Assembly: GCF_017876115.1 (NCBI RefSeq)
Contig: NZ_JAGINO010000019.1
Location: 62,001-126,000 of the forward strand
Source: Azospirillum picis
GTDB taxonomy: Bacteria > Pseudomonadota > Alphaproteobacteria > Azospirillales > Azospirillaceae
DNA length: 64,000 nt
Direction: 5' to 3'
Both the position numbers and the translations under genes were made by a program. The notes beneath the pieces were generated by a model, which saw only the letters and a list, made by a program, of their open reading frames with translations, did no database searches and was not told where the DNA came from. Below are positions 31,608-41,300 of the stretch, piece after piece (within the stretch, counting starts at the first letter, position 1; the number at the start of each line of letters is the position of its first letter).

Positions 31608-33593
31608 TCAGACCGCCCAGCAGCCGCAGCCGAGCGAGCCCCAGAAGGACTGCACGTCGGCGGCCGGCACGTCGGCGGCGTAGGCGGCGGCATGGTCGTG
31701 GCCGTGGACGCCGCAGCCCGAGGCGCAGCCGCAGGCCGAGGCCAGCGCCTTGCGCTGGTCGCCGCCCTGGCGGTCGGCGGTCTTGTAATAGCCGCCGAAG
31801 CTGCGGACCGGCGACCAGTCGGGCATCGGCTTCGGCAGCTCCGGCGCCAGCGGGCGGTAGTCGCCCTCGCCGTGGACGATCTTGCCGCCCAGCATCGTCA
31901 GCACCGAGCCCAGATGGGGGATGCGGTCCTCCGGCACCGAGAAGTAATCCTCCGACAGCACCGCGAGGTCGGCGAGCTGGCCGGCCTCGATGCGGCCCTT
32001 CTTGCCCTGCTCGTTGGAGAACCAGGTGTTGGCCTCGGTCCACAGGCGCAGCGCCGTCTCGCGGTCCAGCAGGTTGGCCTGCGGGTAGAGCCGCATGCCG
32101 CCCACCGTCCGGCCGGTGACCAGCCAGGACAGCGAGACCCAGGGGTTGTAGCTGGCGACGCGCGTCGCGTCGGTGCCGCCGCCCACCGGCAGGCCGGCCG
32201 CCATCATCCTGGCGATCGGCGGCGTCCGCTCGGCCGCCTTGGCGCCGTAGCGCTCGACGAAATATTCGCCCTGGTAGGCCATGCGGTGCTGCACCGCGAT
32301 GCCGCCGCCGAGAGCGGCGATGCGGTCGATGTTGCGGTCGGTGATGGTCTCGGCATGGTCGAAGAACCAGTGCAGGCCGTCGAAGGGGATGTCGCGGTTG
32401 ACCTTCTCGAAGACGTCGAGTGCGCGGCTGATCGTCTCGTCATAGGTGGCGTGCAGCCGCCAGGGCCAGCGGTTCTCGGCCAGCAGGCGGATGACCGGCT
32501 CCAGGTCGCCTTCCATGCTCGCCGGCATGTCGGGGCGGGCGACGCGGAAATCCTCGAAGTCGGCGGCCGAATAGACCAGCATCTCGCCGGCGCCGTTGTG
32601 GCGGTAGCTGTCGTCGCCCTGGCCCGGCTTCACCGTGCCGACCCAGCCGGAGAAGTCGGCCAGCTCCTCCTTCGGCTTCTGGGTGAACAGGTTGTAGCTG
32701 ATGCGCAGCGTCAGCTCGCCGTCGGCATGCAGCTTCTCGATGATCGCGTAGTCGTCGGGATAGTTCTGGTAGCCGCCGCCGGCGTCGATCACCCCGGTCA
32801 CGCCCAGCCGGTTCATCTCGCGCATGAAGTGGCGGGTGGAGTTGATCTGGTATTCGGGCGGCAGCTTCGGACCCTTGGCCAGCGTCGAGTAGAGGATCGT
32901 CGCGTTGGGCTGCGCCAGCAGCAGCCCGGTCGGGTTGCCGGCGGCGTCGTGCACGATCTCGCCGCCCGGCGGGTTCGGCGTGTCCTTGGTGTAGCCGACG
33001 GCGCGCAGCGCCGCGGCGTTCAGCAGCGCGCGGTCGTAGAGGTGGAGGATGAAGACCGGCGTGTCGGGGGCGGCGGCGTTCAGCTCCTCGATGGTCGGCA
33101 GGCGCTTTTCGGCGAACTGGTGCTCGGTGAAGCCGCCGACCACCCGCACCCACTGCGGCGCCGGCGTGATGGCGGCCTGCTGCTTCAGCATCGCCATGGC
33201 GTCGGCCAGGCTCGGCACGCCGTCCCAGCGCAGCTCCATGTTGTAGTTCAGGCCGCCGCGGATGATGTGCATGTGGCTGTCGATCAGGCCGGGGATGACG
33301 CGGCGCCCCTTGGCGTCGATCACCCGTGCCTGCGGCCCGGCGGCGGCCCGCACCTCCGCCTCGGTGCCGACGGCGAGGAAGCGGCCGTCGCGGATGGCGA
33401 CGGCGTCGGCCAGCGGCTTGGCGCGGTCCAGCGTGGTGATCTTGGCGTTGACGAGGATCAGGTCGCCGTTGGCGGCAGCATCGGGCATGGCGGCGTTTCC
33501 GGTTCTGGACGCGAAGGTGGACAGCAACGGTGCGGCGAGCATCGAGGCGGCGGCGGTGCCCGCCATCGCCTTGCGGCGGGTGACCGGAGGCAT
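31608..33593 (-). CDS. YtcJ-like metal-dependent amidohydrolase (amidohydrolase 3 family), exported
   Basis: A 661-aa amidohydrolase with a twin-arginine-type leader (TRRKAMAGTAAASMLAAPLL). The first metal site is D-S-H-M-H near residue 105. Later ligands lie in LHWFFDHAE and VGGGTDATRV, and the composite domain closes with ADLAVLSEDYFSVPEDRI. YtcJ-type enzymes hydrolyse amide or carbamate bonds; the substrate is unknown. The final 42 residues form an unusual Cys/His-rich tail (C621, C623, C627, H630, H632, H634, C656, C658). The start overlaps the XapX stop as TGATG, so translation is coupled. Confidence 0.88.
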   Translation of the reverse strand: MPPVTRRKAMAGTAAASMLAAPLLSTFASRTGNAAMPDAAANGDLILVNAKITTLDRAKPLADAVAIRDGRFLAVGTEAEVRAAAGPQARVIDAKGRRVIPGLIDSHMHIIRGGLNYNMELRWDGVPSLADAMAMLKQQAAITPAPQWVRVVGGFTEHQFAEKRLPTIEELNAAAPDTPVFILHLYDRALLNAAALRAVGYTKDTPNPPGGEIVHDAAGNPTGLLLAQPNATILYSTLAKGPKLPPEYQINSTRHFMREMNRLGVTGVIDAGGGYQNYPDDYAIIEKLHADGELTLRISYNLFTQKPKEELADFSGWVGTVKPGQGDDSYRHNGAGEMLVYSAADFEDFRVARPDMPASMEGDLEPVIRLLAENRWPWRLHATYDETISRALDVFEKVNRDIPFDGLHWFFDHAETITDRNIDRIAALGGGIAVQHRMAYQGEYFVERYGAKAAERTPPIARMMAAGLPVGGGTDATRVASYNPWVSLSWLVTGRTVGGMRLYPQANLLDRETALRLWTEANTWFSNEQGKKGRIEAGQLADLAVLSEDYFSVPEDRIPHLGSVLTMLGGKIVHGEGDYRPLAPELPKPMPDWSPVRSFGGYYKTADRQGGDQRKALASACGCASGCGVHGHDHAAAYAADVPAADVQSFWGSLGCGCWAV

Positions 33594-33883
33594 CAGGCAC
33601 GCTCCTTCATGACGGTGTTCTCGGTTGCCTCGGCGGCGGTCCGGGCCGGCCGGGCGCCTGCCTGCGGGCCGAGGACATGGCGGGCGCAATCGTCCTGGAT
33701 GAATGCCACGACCGGCTTGCCGGCGACCATCCTCTTGACGACCGGCACGACCTGTTCGCCGACCAGCATGCCGAGCAGCCCGATCAGCGCGATGGTCGGC
33801 GGGGCCGGCGAGCGCACGCCGATCAGCGCATAGATGACGCCGACCAGGATACCTGCGCCGAGCGAAAGAAGATAGGGCGTCAC
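33593..33883 (-). CDS. XapX domain-containing membrane protein
   Basis: A 96-aa protein whose first 50 residues are the XapX domain, with two hydrophobic segments (YLLSLGAGILVGVIYALIGV and TIALIGLLGMLVGEQVV). GTG start at 33883 with GGAGG upstream. XapX proteins commonly sit beside YcaC-like hydrolases and YtcJ-like amidohydrolases, exactly as here. Function unknown. Confidence 0.88.
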   Translation of the reverse strand: MTPYLLSLGAGILVGVIYALIGVRSPAPPTIALIGLLGMLVGEQVVPVVKRMVAGKPVVAFIQDDCARHVLGPQAGARPARTAAEATENTVMKERA

Positions 33884-33920
33884 GGGAACGGCCTCCGGGC
33901 TTGGGGTGGCGGGAAGCGGG

Positions 33921-33975
33921 CCGCCCTCCCGCCGGCCCCCCGCGCCAAGGCGCGGAGGGCCGGGGGAGGCGGCGG
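33921..33975 (-). promoter_or_regulatory. Long imperfect intercistronic hairpin
   Basis: CCGCCCTCCCGCCGGCCCCC and its extension to 33946 pair with 33949-33975 around a two-base AA loop, with a few bulges. It lies between the YcaC-like gene and XapX. It lacks a T-run, so it may moderate read-through or stabilise the upstream message. Confidence 0.6.
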
Positions 33976-33994
33976 GGCCTGTCGGGCGTGCCCG

Positions 33995-34681
33995 TCAGGC
34001 GTGCTCGTGCGCCGCGGCGCCGACCACCTTGTGCGGGTACTCGGCGCGCTGCGGCGCCTTGTGAACGACGGTGTAGGCGTAGTCCACGCCCATGCCGTAG
34101 GCGCCGAAATGCTCGCGCACGATGTTCATGACGCCGTCGTAGGTCTTGCGCTTGGCCCAGTCGCGCTGCAGCTCCAGCAGGACGTTGATCGAGGTGATGG
34201 AATGGGCGCCGGCCTGCTCCATGCGGCGGACCGCGGCGTCGTGGGCCTCCTGCGAGGTGCCGCCCGAGGCGTCGGTGACGATGTAGACCTCGAAGCCCTC
34301 TTCGATGGCGCACAGCGTCGGGTACAGCAGGCAGGCTTCGGTCCACAGCGCGGCGATGACCAGCTTCTTCTTGCCGGTCGCCTTCACCGCGGCCACCAGG
34401 TCTTCCGAATCCCAGCTGTTCATCGAGGTGCGCTCGATCGGGTCCTGCTTCAGGACGTCCATCAGCTCCGGCCAGATGTAGCCCGAGAAGCTCTCGGTCT
34501 CGACCGCGGTCAGGATGGTCGGGATGTTGAACAGGCGGGCGGTCTTGGCCAGCGCCACCGTGTTGTTCTTCAACTGCTGGCGGTCGATGTTGACCACGCC
34601 GAAGGACATCTGCGGCTGGTGGTCGACGAAGAGGAAAACGGTGTCGTCCGGGTTGATGAGCGACTTGGCCGGGAAGGTCAT
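33995..34681 (-). CDS. YcaC-like isochorismatase-fold hydrolase
   Basis: A 228-aa cysteine hydrolase. Catalytic residues fit the family: D20 in FLFVDHQPQM and C117 in LWTEACLLYPT, which matches C118 of E. coli YcaC. An intermediate DP-IERTSMNSW segment matches the active-site loop. The C-terminus is extended compared with YcaC. It is the first gene of the minus-strand series with XapX, YtcJ, DoxX and DUF1275; AGGAA precedes its ATG. The true substrate of this family is unresolved. Confidence 0.9.
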   Translation of the reverse strand: MTFPAKSLINPDDTVFLFVDHQPQMSFGVVNIDRQQLKNNTVALAKTARLFNIPTILTAVETESFSGYIWPELMDVLKQDPIERTSMNSWDSEDLVAAVKATGKKKLVIAALWTEACLLYPTLCAIEEGFEVYIVTDASGGTSQEAHDAAVRRMEQAGAHSITSINVLLELQRDWAKRKTYDGVMNIVREHFGAYGMGVDYAYTVVHKAPQRAEYPHKVVGAAAHEHA

Positions 34682-34855
34682 GTTCGTTTCCTGCGATTAA
34701 GGGTGGACCCATCGGATGTGGGCCTGGGGACGGGGGAGCGGCCGGCGCGGGAAGCGCTGTGCCGGTCCTCCGGTTGGTGAAGGGCTGTGTCCTGTCTCAT
34801 GCCTGCGTGGTCGCCGGCACCGTCTGACAGGAAGGTGTCACGGTTGGTGTTTCGC

Positions 34856-34909
34856 GACAATCACGCCTATCGGAACATGATTGTCATTTTCAGAAGAACA
34901 ATAACGCCT
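34856..34909. promoter_or_regulatory. Inverted and direct repeats upstream of the YcaC-led operon
   Basis: GACAATCA (34856-34863) and TGATTGTC (34878-34885) form a perfect 8-bp dyad with a 14-base spacer. In addition GACAATCACGCCT (34856-34868) recurs as AACAATAACGCCT (34897-34909). The region is AT-rich and lies 175-230 bp upstream of the YcaC start, so it probably binds a regulator of this operon. Confidence 0.5.
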
Positions 34910-34915
34910 GTACGC

Positions 34916-35752
34916 TCAGCCGCGGATGAAGGCGAGCAGTTCCTCGTTCACGATGTCCTTGTGCGTGGTGCACAGGCCGTGCGGGGCGCCGGGGATGATC
35001 TTCAGCGTGCCCTGCGGCAGCAGCTTGACCGCAGCCCGGCTGGTGGTGGCCAGCGGCACGATCTCGTCGTCGTCGCCGTGCAGCACCAGCGTCGGCACGA
35101 TCATCTTCCTCAGGTCGTCGCGGAAGTCGGTCTCGGAGAAGGCCTTGACGCCCTCGTACTGCGCCAGCAGGCTCCCCATGATGCCCTGCATCCAGAACCC
35201 GTCGATCGCGCCCTGCGACGGCTTGGCGCCGGGGCGGTGGTAGCCGTAGAAGACGGTGGTGAAGTCCTTGTAGAGCTGGCCGCGGTCGGTCTTCACGCCG
35301 GCGCGCAGCCCGTCGAACACGTCCGGCGACAGGCCCTCCGGGTTCCAGGGGGTCCGGGCCATGATCGGCGTGACGGCGGCGATCAGCACCGCCTTGGCGA
35401 CGCGCGACACGCCGTGGCGGCCGATGTAGCGGGCGACCTCGCCGCCGCCGGTGGAATGGCCGACATGGACGGCGTTCCTGAGGTCCAGCGCCTCGGTGAC
35501 CGCCGCGAGGTCGTCGGCGTAATGGTCCATGTCGTTGCCGAAGCCCGGCTGCGACGAGCGGCCATGGCCGCGGCGGTCATGGGCGATCGCCCGGTAGCCG
35601 TGATGGGCCAGAAACATCATCTGGTCCTCGAAGGCATCGCCGTTGAGCGGCCAGCCATGGCTGAAGACGACCGGCTGGCCGGACTCCGGACCCCACTGCT
35701 TCACATAGATCTGGACACCGTCCCTCGTGGTCACATGGTTGCCCTGGAGCAT
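34916..35752 (-). CDS. Haloperoxidase-like alpha/beta hydrolase
   Basis: A 278-aa hydrolase of the cofactor-free haloperoxidase/esterase group. The oxyanion segment is FSHGWPLNGDAFEDQM, S100 is in the elbow VGHSTGGGE, the acid is in LHGDDDEIVP and the base in GAPHGLCTTH. HDRRGHGRSSQP is a strong family marker. It is similar to the hydrolase at 46914 but clearly a different paralogue. Start at 35752 follows CCAGGG. It lies upstream of the YcaC operon in the same direction, separated by 234 bp. Confidence 0.9.
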   Translation of the reverse strand: MLQGNHVTTRDGVQIYVKQWGPESGQPVVFSHGWPLNGDAFEDQMMFLAHHGYRAIAHDRRGHGRSSQPGFGNDMDHYADDLAAVTEALDLRNAVHVGHSTGGGEVARYIGRHGVSRVAKAVLIAAVTPIMARTPWNPEGLSPDVFDGLRAGVKTDRGQLYKDFTTVFYGYHRPGAKPSQGAIDGFWMQGIMGSLLAQYEGVKAFSETDFRDDLRKMIVPTLVLHGDDDEIVPLATTSRAAVKLLPQGTLKIIPGAPHGLCTTHKDIVNEELLAFIRG

Positions 35753-35926
35753 CGGTCTGGTTCCCGTGTCGTGATCCTGCGGCCGGCCGGTGCGCCTCAT
35801 GGCGTCCGGCGCCGCGGGTTGGATCGTGATGCGCCGATGGTACGGAAGTGACCCGAGGGGGGATTGCTTCTTACGAACCGCTTTTGCCGGTTCTGCGCAT
35901 GATGCGACCGGCCGTCCCGGCCGGCG

Positions 35927-37195
35927 TCAGGCGCCCTGCCGCCGGCCCTCGGCCAGCGGCCGGCGGGAGGAGGCCAGCACCTGCGCCAGCACCGCCAGCG
36001 CCGACAGGCCGCCGGCGAGCAGGCTGACCGCGTTCCAGCCGCCGACCGTCCACACCTCCATCGCGGCGGCGGAGCCGGCCGCGCCGCCCAGGAACATGGT
36101 GCCCATGAACAGCGTGTTCAGCCGGGCCCGGGCCTGCGGCCGCAGGGCGTAGACGATGTGCTGGTTCGAAACCAGCGCCGACTGCACGGCGAAGTCCAGC
36201 ACCACCACCCCGACGACCATGCCGGCCACGCCCTGCCACAGCCCGAAGACCAGCCAGGCCGCCAGCGTCATCGCGGCGCCGGCCACCACCACCATGCCGG
36301 GGCCGCGGCTGTCGGCGATCCGGCCGGCCAGCGGGGCGGCGAGGATGCCGACCAGCCCCAGCACGCCGAACAGGCCGGCGACGTCGGCGCCCATCCCCAT
36401 GTCCGGCTGCTGCAGCCGCAGCGCCAGGATGGTCCAGAAGGCGCTGAAGGCGGCGAACAGCAGGGCCTGGGTCAGCGAGGCCAGCCGCAGCGCCGGGAAC
36501 TCCCGCCACAGATGGACCAGCGAGCGCAGGGCGTGGCCGTAGCGCAGGCTGCCGTCGGCCGGGCTCCTGGGCAGCCGCAGCGCCATCCAGCCGGCCATGC
36601 CGACCGCGACCGGCACGGCCAGCCAGAACATCACGCGCCAGCCGCCATGGCTGCCGACCAGTCCGGCGACGGTGCGGCTGAGCAGGATGCCGGCGAGCAG
36701 GCCCGACATCACGGTGCCGACCACGGCGCCGCGCCGGTGCGGTTGCGCGAGATGCGCGGCGAAGGGCACCACCTGCTGCGCCACCGTGCTGAAGACGCCG
36801 ACCAGCAGCGAGGCGCCGAGCAGCACGCCGGCGCCCGGCGCCACCGCGGCACCCGCCAGGGCCAGCGCCAGCGCCAGGAAGGTGGCGACGATCAGCGCCC
36901 GGCGTTCCACCATGTCGGCCAGCGGCACCAGCAGGAACAGGCCGGCGGCGTAGCCGAGCTGGGTCGCCGTCGGGACCAGGCTCAGCGCGCTGCCGCCGCC
37001 GAGATCGTGTTCGATCAGCCCCAGCATCGGCTGGTTGTAGTAGATGTTGGCGACCGCCACCCCGGCCGCCGCGGCGAGCGCGAAGGTCAGCCCGCGGCCG
37101 AGGCCCTGGCCGCCATGGGCCGGGGTGTCCGCGCCAGGGGAGGGGCCAGGGGAGGGGGCCGGGGAGGTGGCCGGGGAATGGGATGGATGCGCCAT
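35927..37195 (-). CDS. MFS transporter (drug/sugar efflux type)
   Basis: A 422-aa transporter with 12 membrane segments following a Ser/Pro/Gly-rich leader made from a 12-bp-type tandem repeat. Visible MFS marks include VAVANIYYNQPMLGLIEHDL, GYAAGLFLLVPLADMVERRA and a repeat in the second half (GRIADSRGPGMV). It is divergent from a LysR gene 159 bp away, the usual arrangement for a regulated efflux pump. Confidence 0.88.
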   Translation of the reverse strand: MAHPSHSPATSPAPSPGPSPGADTPAHGGQGLGRGLTFALAAAAGVAVANIYYNQPMLGLIEHDLGGGSALSLVPTATQLGYAAGLFLLVPLADMVERRALIVATFLALALALAGAAVAPGAGVLLGASLLVGVFSTVAQQVVPFAAHLAQPHRRGAVVGTVMSGLLAGILLSRTVAGLVGSHGGWRVMFWLAVPVAVGMAGWMALRLPRSPADGSLRYGHALRSLVHLWREFPALRLASLTQALLFAAFSAFWTILALRLQQPDMGMGADVAGLFGVLGLVGILAAPLAGRIADSRGPGMVVVAGAAMTLAAWLVFGLWQGVAGMVVGVVVLDFAVQSALVSNQHIVYALRPQARARLNTLFMGTMFLGGAAGSAAAMEVWTVGGWNAVSLLAGGLSALAVLAQVLASSRRPLAEGRRQGA

Positions 37196-37328
37196 GACGG
37201 AACTCCCGTTCAGGATGGTGGGGTGCGCCTCAGGCCGGAGGGGCGGACCGGAGGGCCGGGCCAGCTTGGCCCCGTTGCGTTGGCATCAATCTGGATTGGA
37301 TCAGTTTTTCACGGTAGTCTGGGATTTC

Positions 37329-37344
37329 GATAAGGCAGCCTATC
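37329..37344. promoter_or_regulatory. Candidate LysR-type site between MFS and LysR genes
   Basis: GATA (37329-37332) and TATC (37341-37344) form a short dyad (T-N11-A spacing) 10 bases before the LysR ATG, in the most AT-rich part of the spacer. Short, so suggestive only. Confidence 0.3.
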
Positions 37345-37354
37345 GGTAAGCGAT

Positions 37355-38230
37355 ATGATCGACCTGGGGGACGTCGAGGTGCTGGTGGAGGCGGTGACGG
37401 CCGGCAGCCTTGCGGCGGCGGCCCGGCGGCTCGGCATCGCGCCGATGGCGGCGTCGCGCCGGCTGGCGGCGCTGGAGGAGGAACTGGGCGTGCGGCTGGT
37501 CCACCGCACCACGCGCTCGCTGTCTCCGACCACCGCCGGCGAGGCGTTCCTGCCCCATGCGCGCGCCCTGCTGGAGGGGGAGGCCGGCGCCCGCGCCGCC
37601 GTCCGGCCGGATGGGCTCGGCGCCTCCGGCCTGCTGCGGCTGACCACCTCGGCAGCCTTCGCCCGCAAGGTGGTGGCGCCGATGCTGCCGCGCTTCCTGG
37701 CGGACCATCCGGGGTTGAAGCTGGATCTGCTGGTGTCGGACCACCGGATCGACATGGTGGCCGACGGGGTGGATCTCGCCATCCGCATCGGCACGCCGTT
37801 GGACAACAGCCTGGTGGCGCGGCGGCTGGCCGACAGCCCGCGCCGGCTCTATGCGAGCCCGGCCTATCTGGCCGCCCGCGGCCGGCCGACGCGACTGGCC
37901 GACCTGGCGGCGCACGACTGCCTGACGCTGTCCGACAACCCCTTCTGGGACTTCCGCACCGGCGGCCGGCTGGCGCGCCACCATGTCGCCAGCCGGGTCA
38001 GCGCCAATTCGATGGAGATCCTGTTCGAGGCGTGCGTCGGCGGCCTCGGCATCGCCTGCATGGCCGACTGGAACTCCGCGTCGGCGGTCGCCGACGGCGG
38101 CCTCGTCCCGCTGGACCTGGAGGATGCGGCCTGCGAGGCGTTCGGCATCTGGGCGGTCACGCCGACGGCGCGGCTGGTGCCGCCGAAGGTGCGGCTGTTC
38201 GTCGCCGCGCTGCGGGCGGCGCTGGCCTGA
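37355..38230 (+). CDS. LysR-family transcriptional regulator
   Basis: A 291-aa LTTR. The HTH (DLGDVEVLVEAVTAGSLAAA, then IAPMAASRRLAALEEELG and LVHRTTRSLSPT) belongs to the subgroup near DsdC/AaeR-like regulators. The effector domain contains DLAIRIGTPLDNSLVARRLA and a typical ending. It probably regulates the divergent MFS gene. A hairpin terminator follows its stop. Confidence 0.9.
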   Translation: MIDLGDVEVLVEAVTAGSLAAAARRLGIAPMAASRRLAALEEELGVRLVHRTTRSLSPTTAGEAFLPHARALLEGEAGARAAVRPDGLGASGLLRLTTSAAFARKVVAPMLPRFLADHPGLKLDLLVSDHRIDMVADGVDLAIRIGTPLDNSLVARRLADSPRRLYASPAYLAARGRPTRLADLAAHDCLTLSDNPFWDFRTGGRLARHHVASRVSANSMEILFEACVGGLGIACMADWNSASAVADGGLVPLDLEDAACEAFGIWAVTPTARLVPPKVRLFVAALRAALA

Positions 38231-38246
38231 CTGGACCTGCCGGCGC

Positions 38247-38274
38247 GGGGACGTCTCGCCGAGGCGTCCCCGTT
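38247..38274 (+). terminator. Probable terminator after the LysR gene
   Basis: GGGGACGTCT (38247-38256) pairs with AGGCGTCCCC (38262-38271) with one G-T pair, then GTTT. It is 16 bases after the LysR stop. Confidence 0.6.
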
Positions 38275-38396
38275 TGCAGCGCTCATCCCATCGGGACCGT
38301 CCCGCCACCGGACATGACGGCGGCGATGACGGCGGCGATGGGGAGCGGGGTTGGCGAAGCCTTCGCCCCCGGTCTCGGGAGCGAAGGCCCCCGTGC

Positions 38397-41300
38397 TTAC
38401 CAGCCGGTGTAGGTCAGATGGCTGGCGACCTCGCTTGCGCTGATGCCCGACACATGGACGGTGCTGTACACCATCCCGCGATACCCGGTCTCGATGGTGC
38501 AGGCGTTGGCGCCATTGTCGTAGATGGTGAGGGGAACCCCGCCGGTATAGATGCGGTCCCCCTCGGACGCGCGGAAGTCGGAAATGTAGTCGACGCTGTT
38601 GGTGCCGCCGGTGATGTCGAAGACATCGGCACCGCCCCCGCCCCACATGGTGTCGTTCCCGGTCCCTCCCGAGAGCTTGTCGTTCCCGTTTCCGCCGATG
38701 AGGTAGTCGTTTCCGGCTTGGCCATACAGGGTGTCGGAAGCGTCATCCGCCAGCAAGGTGTCGTTGCCGTCACCGCCCGCCAGCGTGTCGGACCCGGCGA
38801 GCCCGACGAGGAAGTCGTCGCCCGCATCTCCCTGAAGCACATCGGACCCCAGCGTGCCATAACGCCCGGAGGCGAGGGTGTCGCCGCTGAAAGCCTTCCA
38901 GTCATTGCCGTTTGCCTGCACCCAGTTGACAACCTGGGACAGGCCCACGCCCTGCAGCGTGATGGTGCCGTGGGAGGGCATGAGATTGAGCGGCCCGTCG
39001 GCGTATTGCAAAACGGTGCTGCCGTTCACCTCGCTGATGGCGACGAGATGGGCGGGAGCACGCAGGGTATCCTCACCAAGACCGAAGTCCTCGACGACAA
39101 GGTTGAAGCCCTGTGCCTGATGCATGCCCTCGAAGACGGCCGAAATGGTGTCGTGCCCGGCGCCGCCGTTCATCGTGCCATAGGATGCCGAGAGCAGGTC
39201 GTTGCCGAGTCCGCCACTGAGCGAATCGTCCCCCCAGCCGCCGATCAGGGTGTCGTCGCCGCCCATGCCGTAGAGCGTGTCGTTTCCCCAGCCGCCGTCG
39301 AGGCGGTTGTTGCCGGAATTGCCGGTGAAGGTCTCGCTCGACTGGTTGCCGGTGATCGAGCCGTTCAGAGAGGCGCTGTCCTCGCTCAGGATGACCTGCT
39401 CAACGCCATAGGGGTTGCCCCAGGAACCGGAGACGACGACCGTGTCGGTGTCGGCACCCAAACTGGCGTCCTCGACGACCAGGTCGCCTTCACGGACATA
39501 GTAGGTGTCGCTCCCGGCGCCGCCGGACAGCGTGTCGGCCGCGTTGTCGATGCCGGCGGACAGGGTGTCGTTGCCGGCCCCGCCTTCGAGCAGGTCGGCG
39601 CCCTCGGCGCCGTCCAGCAGGTCGTCGCCGGCCCCGCCCGTCAGCGTCTCATCGGCGGAGGTGCCGAAGACCACCCGGCCGCCGGAGGTGTCGCCGGTGA
39701 AGGCGGCCCAGTCATTGCCGTGGCCGCGCACCCATTGCGTCACGGCCGCTGCCGACACGCCTTCAAGGGTGAGGCTGCTGACCCCCACCAGCCCCATGCT
39801 GGTGCCATAGCCGAAGGTCAGGACGGTGCTGCCACCCTGGTCGGCGACGCTTTTGAGGGGCCGCGATACGGTCAGCCGGTCGACACCGAGTTCGAAGTCG
39901 GTGATCGTGACCGCGAAGCTGCCCATCTGCTGGCCGGAGGCAGAGATCACGAAGGCGTCGGCGCCGCTGCCGCCGGAGGCGCGGCCGCGGGAGAGGTGGA
40001 TTTCGTCGTCGCCGTCTCCGCCGGAGATGGTGTCGACCCCCGATCCGCCATAGCCCGTGCCGCCATACAGCGTGTCATTGCCCGCCTTGCCGTCGATGAC
40101 GTCATCGCCCTGGCTGCCGTCGATGACGTTGTCTCCGGCATTGCCGATGAGCGTTTCGTTCGCGTAGTTGCCGGTGATCGAACCGTTCTGCGCGGCGGCG
40201 TCCTCGCTGAGGATCACGCGCTCGACGCCGTAGGGGTTGGTCCAGGAGCCGGAGACGATGACGGTGTCCATGCCGCCGGCGCCATCCGGCTCTTCGATGA
40301 CCTGATCGCCGGTGCTGACGACGTAGGTGTCGTCGCCGGCACCGCCGTAAAGCGTGTCGGCCGCGCCGTCGGCTCCGGCGGACAGGGTATCGTTGCCGTC
40401 GCCGCCATACAGGATGTCCGCTCCGCCCTTGCCGTCGAGGATATCGTTGCCGGACCCGCCGGTGAGGGTTTCGCCCCCGTCGGTGCCGTAGATCACGCGG
40501 CCGCCGGAGGTGTTGCCGGTCAAGGCGGCCCAGTCGTTGCCGTTCCGGCGGACCCAGGCCGTCACCTCGTCGGCCGTCACTCCGCTCAAGGTCAACCGCG
40601 CCGTTCCCGTGACCGGAACGTTCGGGTTCTCCAGGAAGCTCAGAACGGCATTGCCGTCGACGGACTCGATCCCGGTGAAAGTCCAGGGGATCGAGAGCCT
40701 GTCCTGCCCGAGAACGAAGTCGCCGATGGTCGCGCTGAACACGCCACCCAGGTGATTGCCTGCCCATGCGGCACGGAACACATCCGCTCCCTCGCCGCCG
40801 AAGGCCAGGCCAGTGCCGTCGCTCGACAGCGTGATGTCGTCGTTGCCGGCATCGCCGTAAATGGTATCGGAACCCCGGCCGCCGCTCAGCGTGTCGTTGC
40901 CGCCGCCGCCGCGGATGGTTTCATTGCCCCAGCCGCCGCTGATGACGTTGTTGCCCGAGTTGCCGACCAGCTCCATGGGGAGCATGCCGCCGGCCAGGGA
41001 GCCGTTTTGCGCCGCCTCGGCCTCGTTCAGCACGATCCGTTCGATGTTCAAGGTCGTGCCGGCGTTCCATCCCCCTGAGACGATGACCGTATCCGTGCCC
41101 TCGTCGGCGTTTTCCACGACCACATCGCCGGGGCCGCTGACATAGTACGTGTCGTTCCCAGTCCCGCCCAGCAGCGTGTCGGCGGCCGTGTCCTCGCCGC
41201 CATGAAGGGTGTCGTTGCCGGCCCCGCCGAAGATCGTGTCGGACCCGGTGTTGCCACGGAGGATGTCGTCGCCGTCGAGGCCGGAGATGGTGTTGCTGCC

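Noticed and set aside
38247..38396. A second terminator for the RTX gene in the same spacer
   Set aside because: The only stable hairpin matches the plus-strand LysR gene; no T-run follows on the minus strand.
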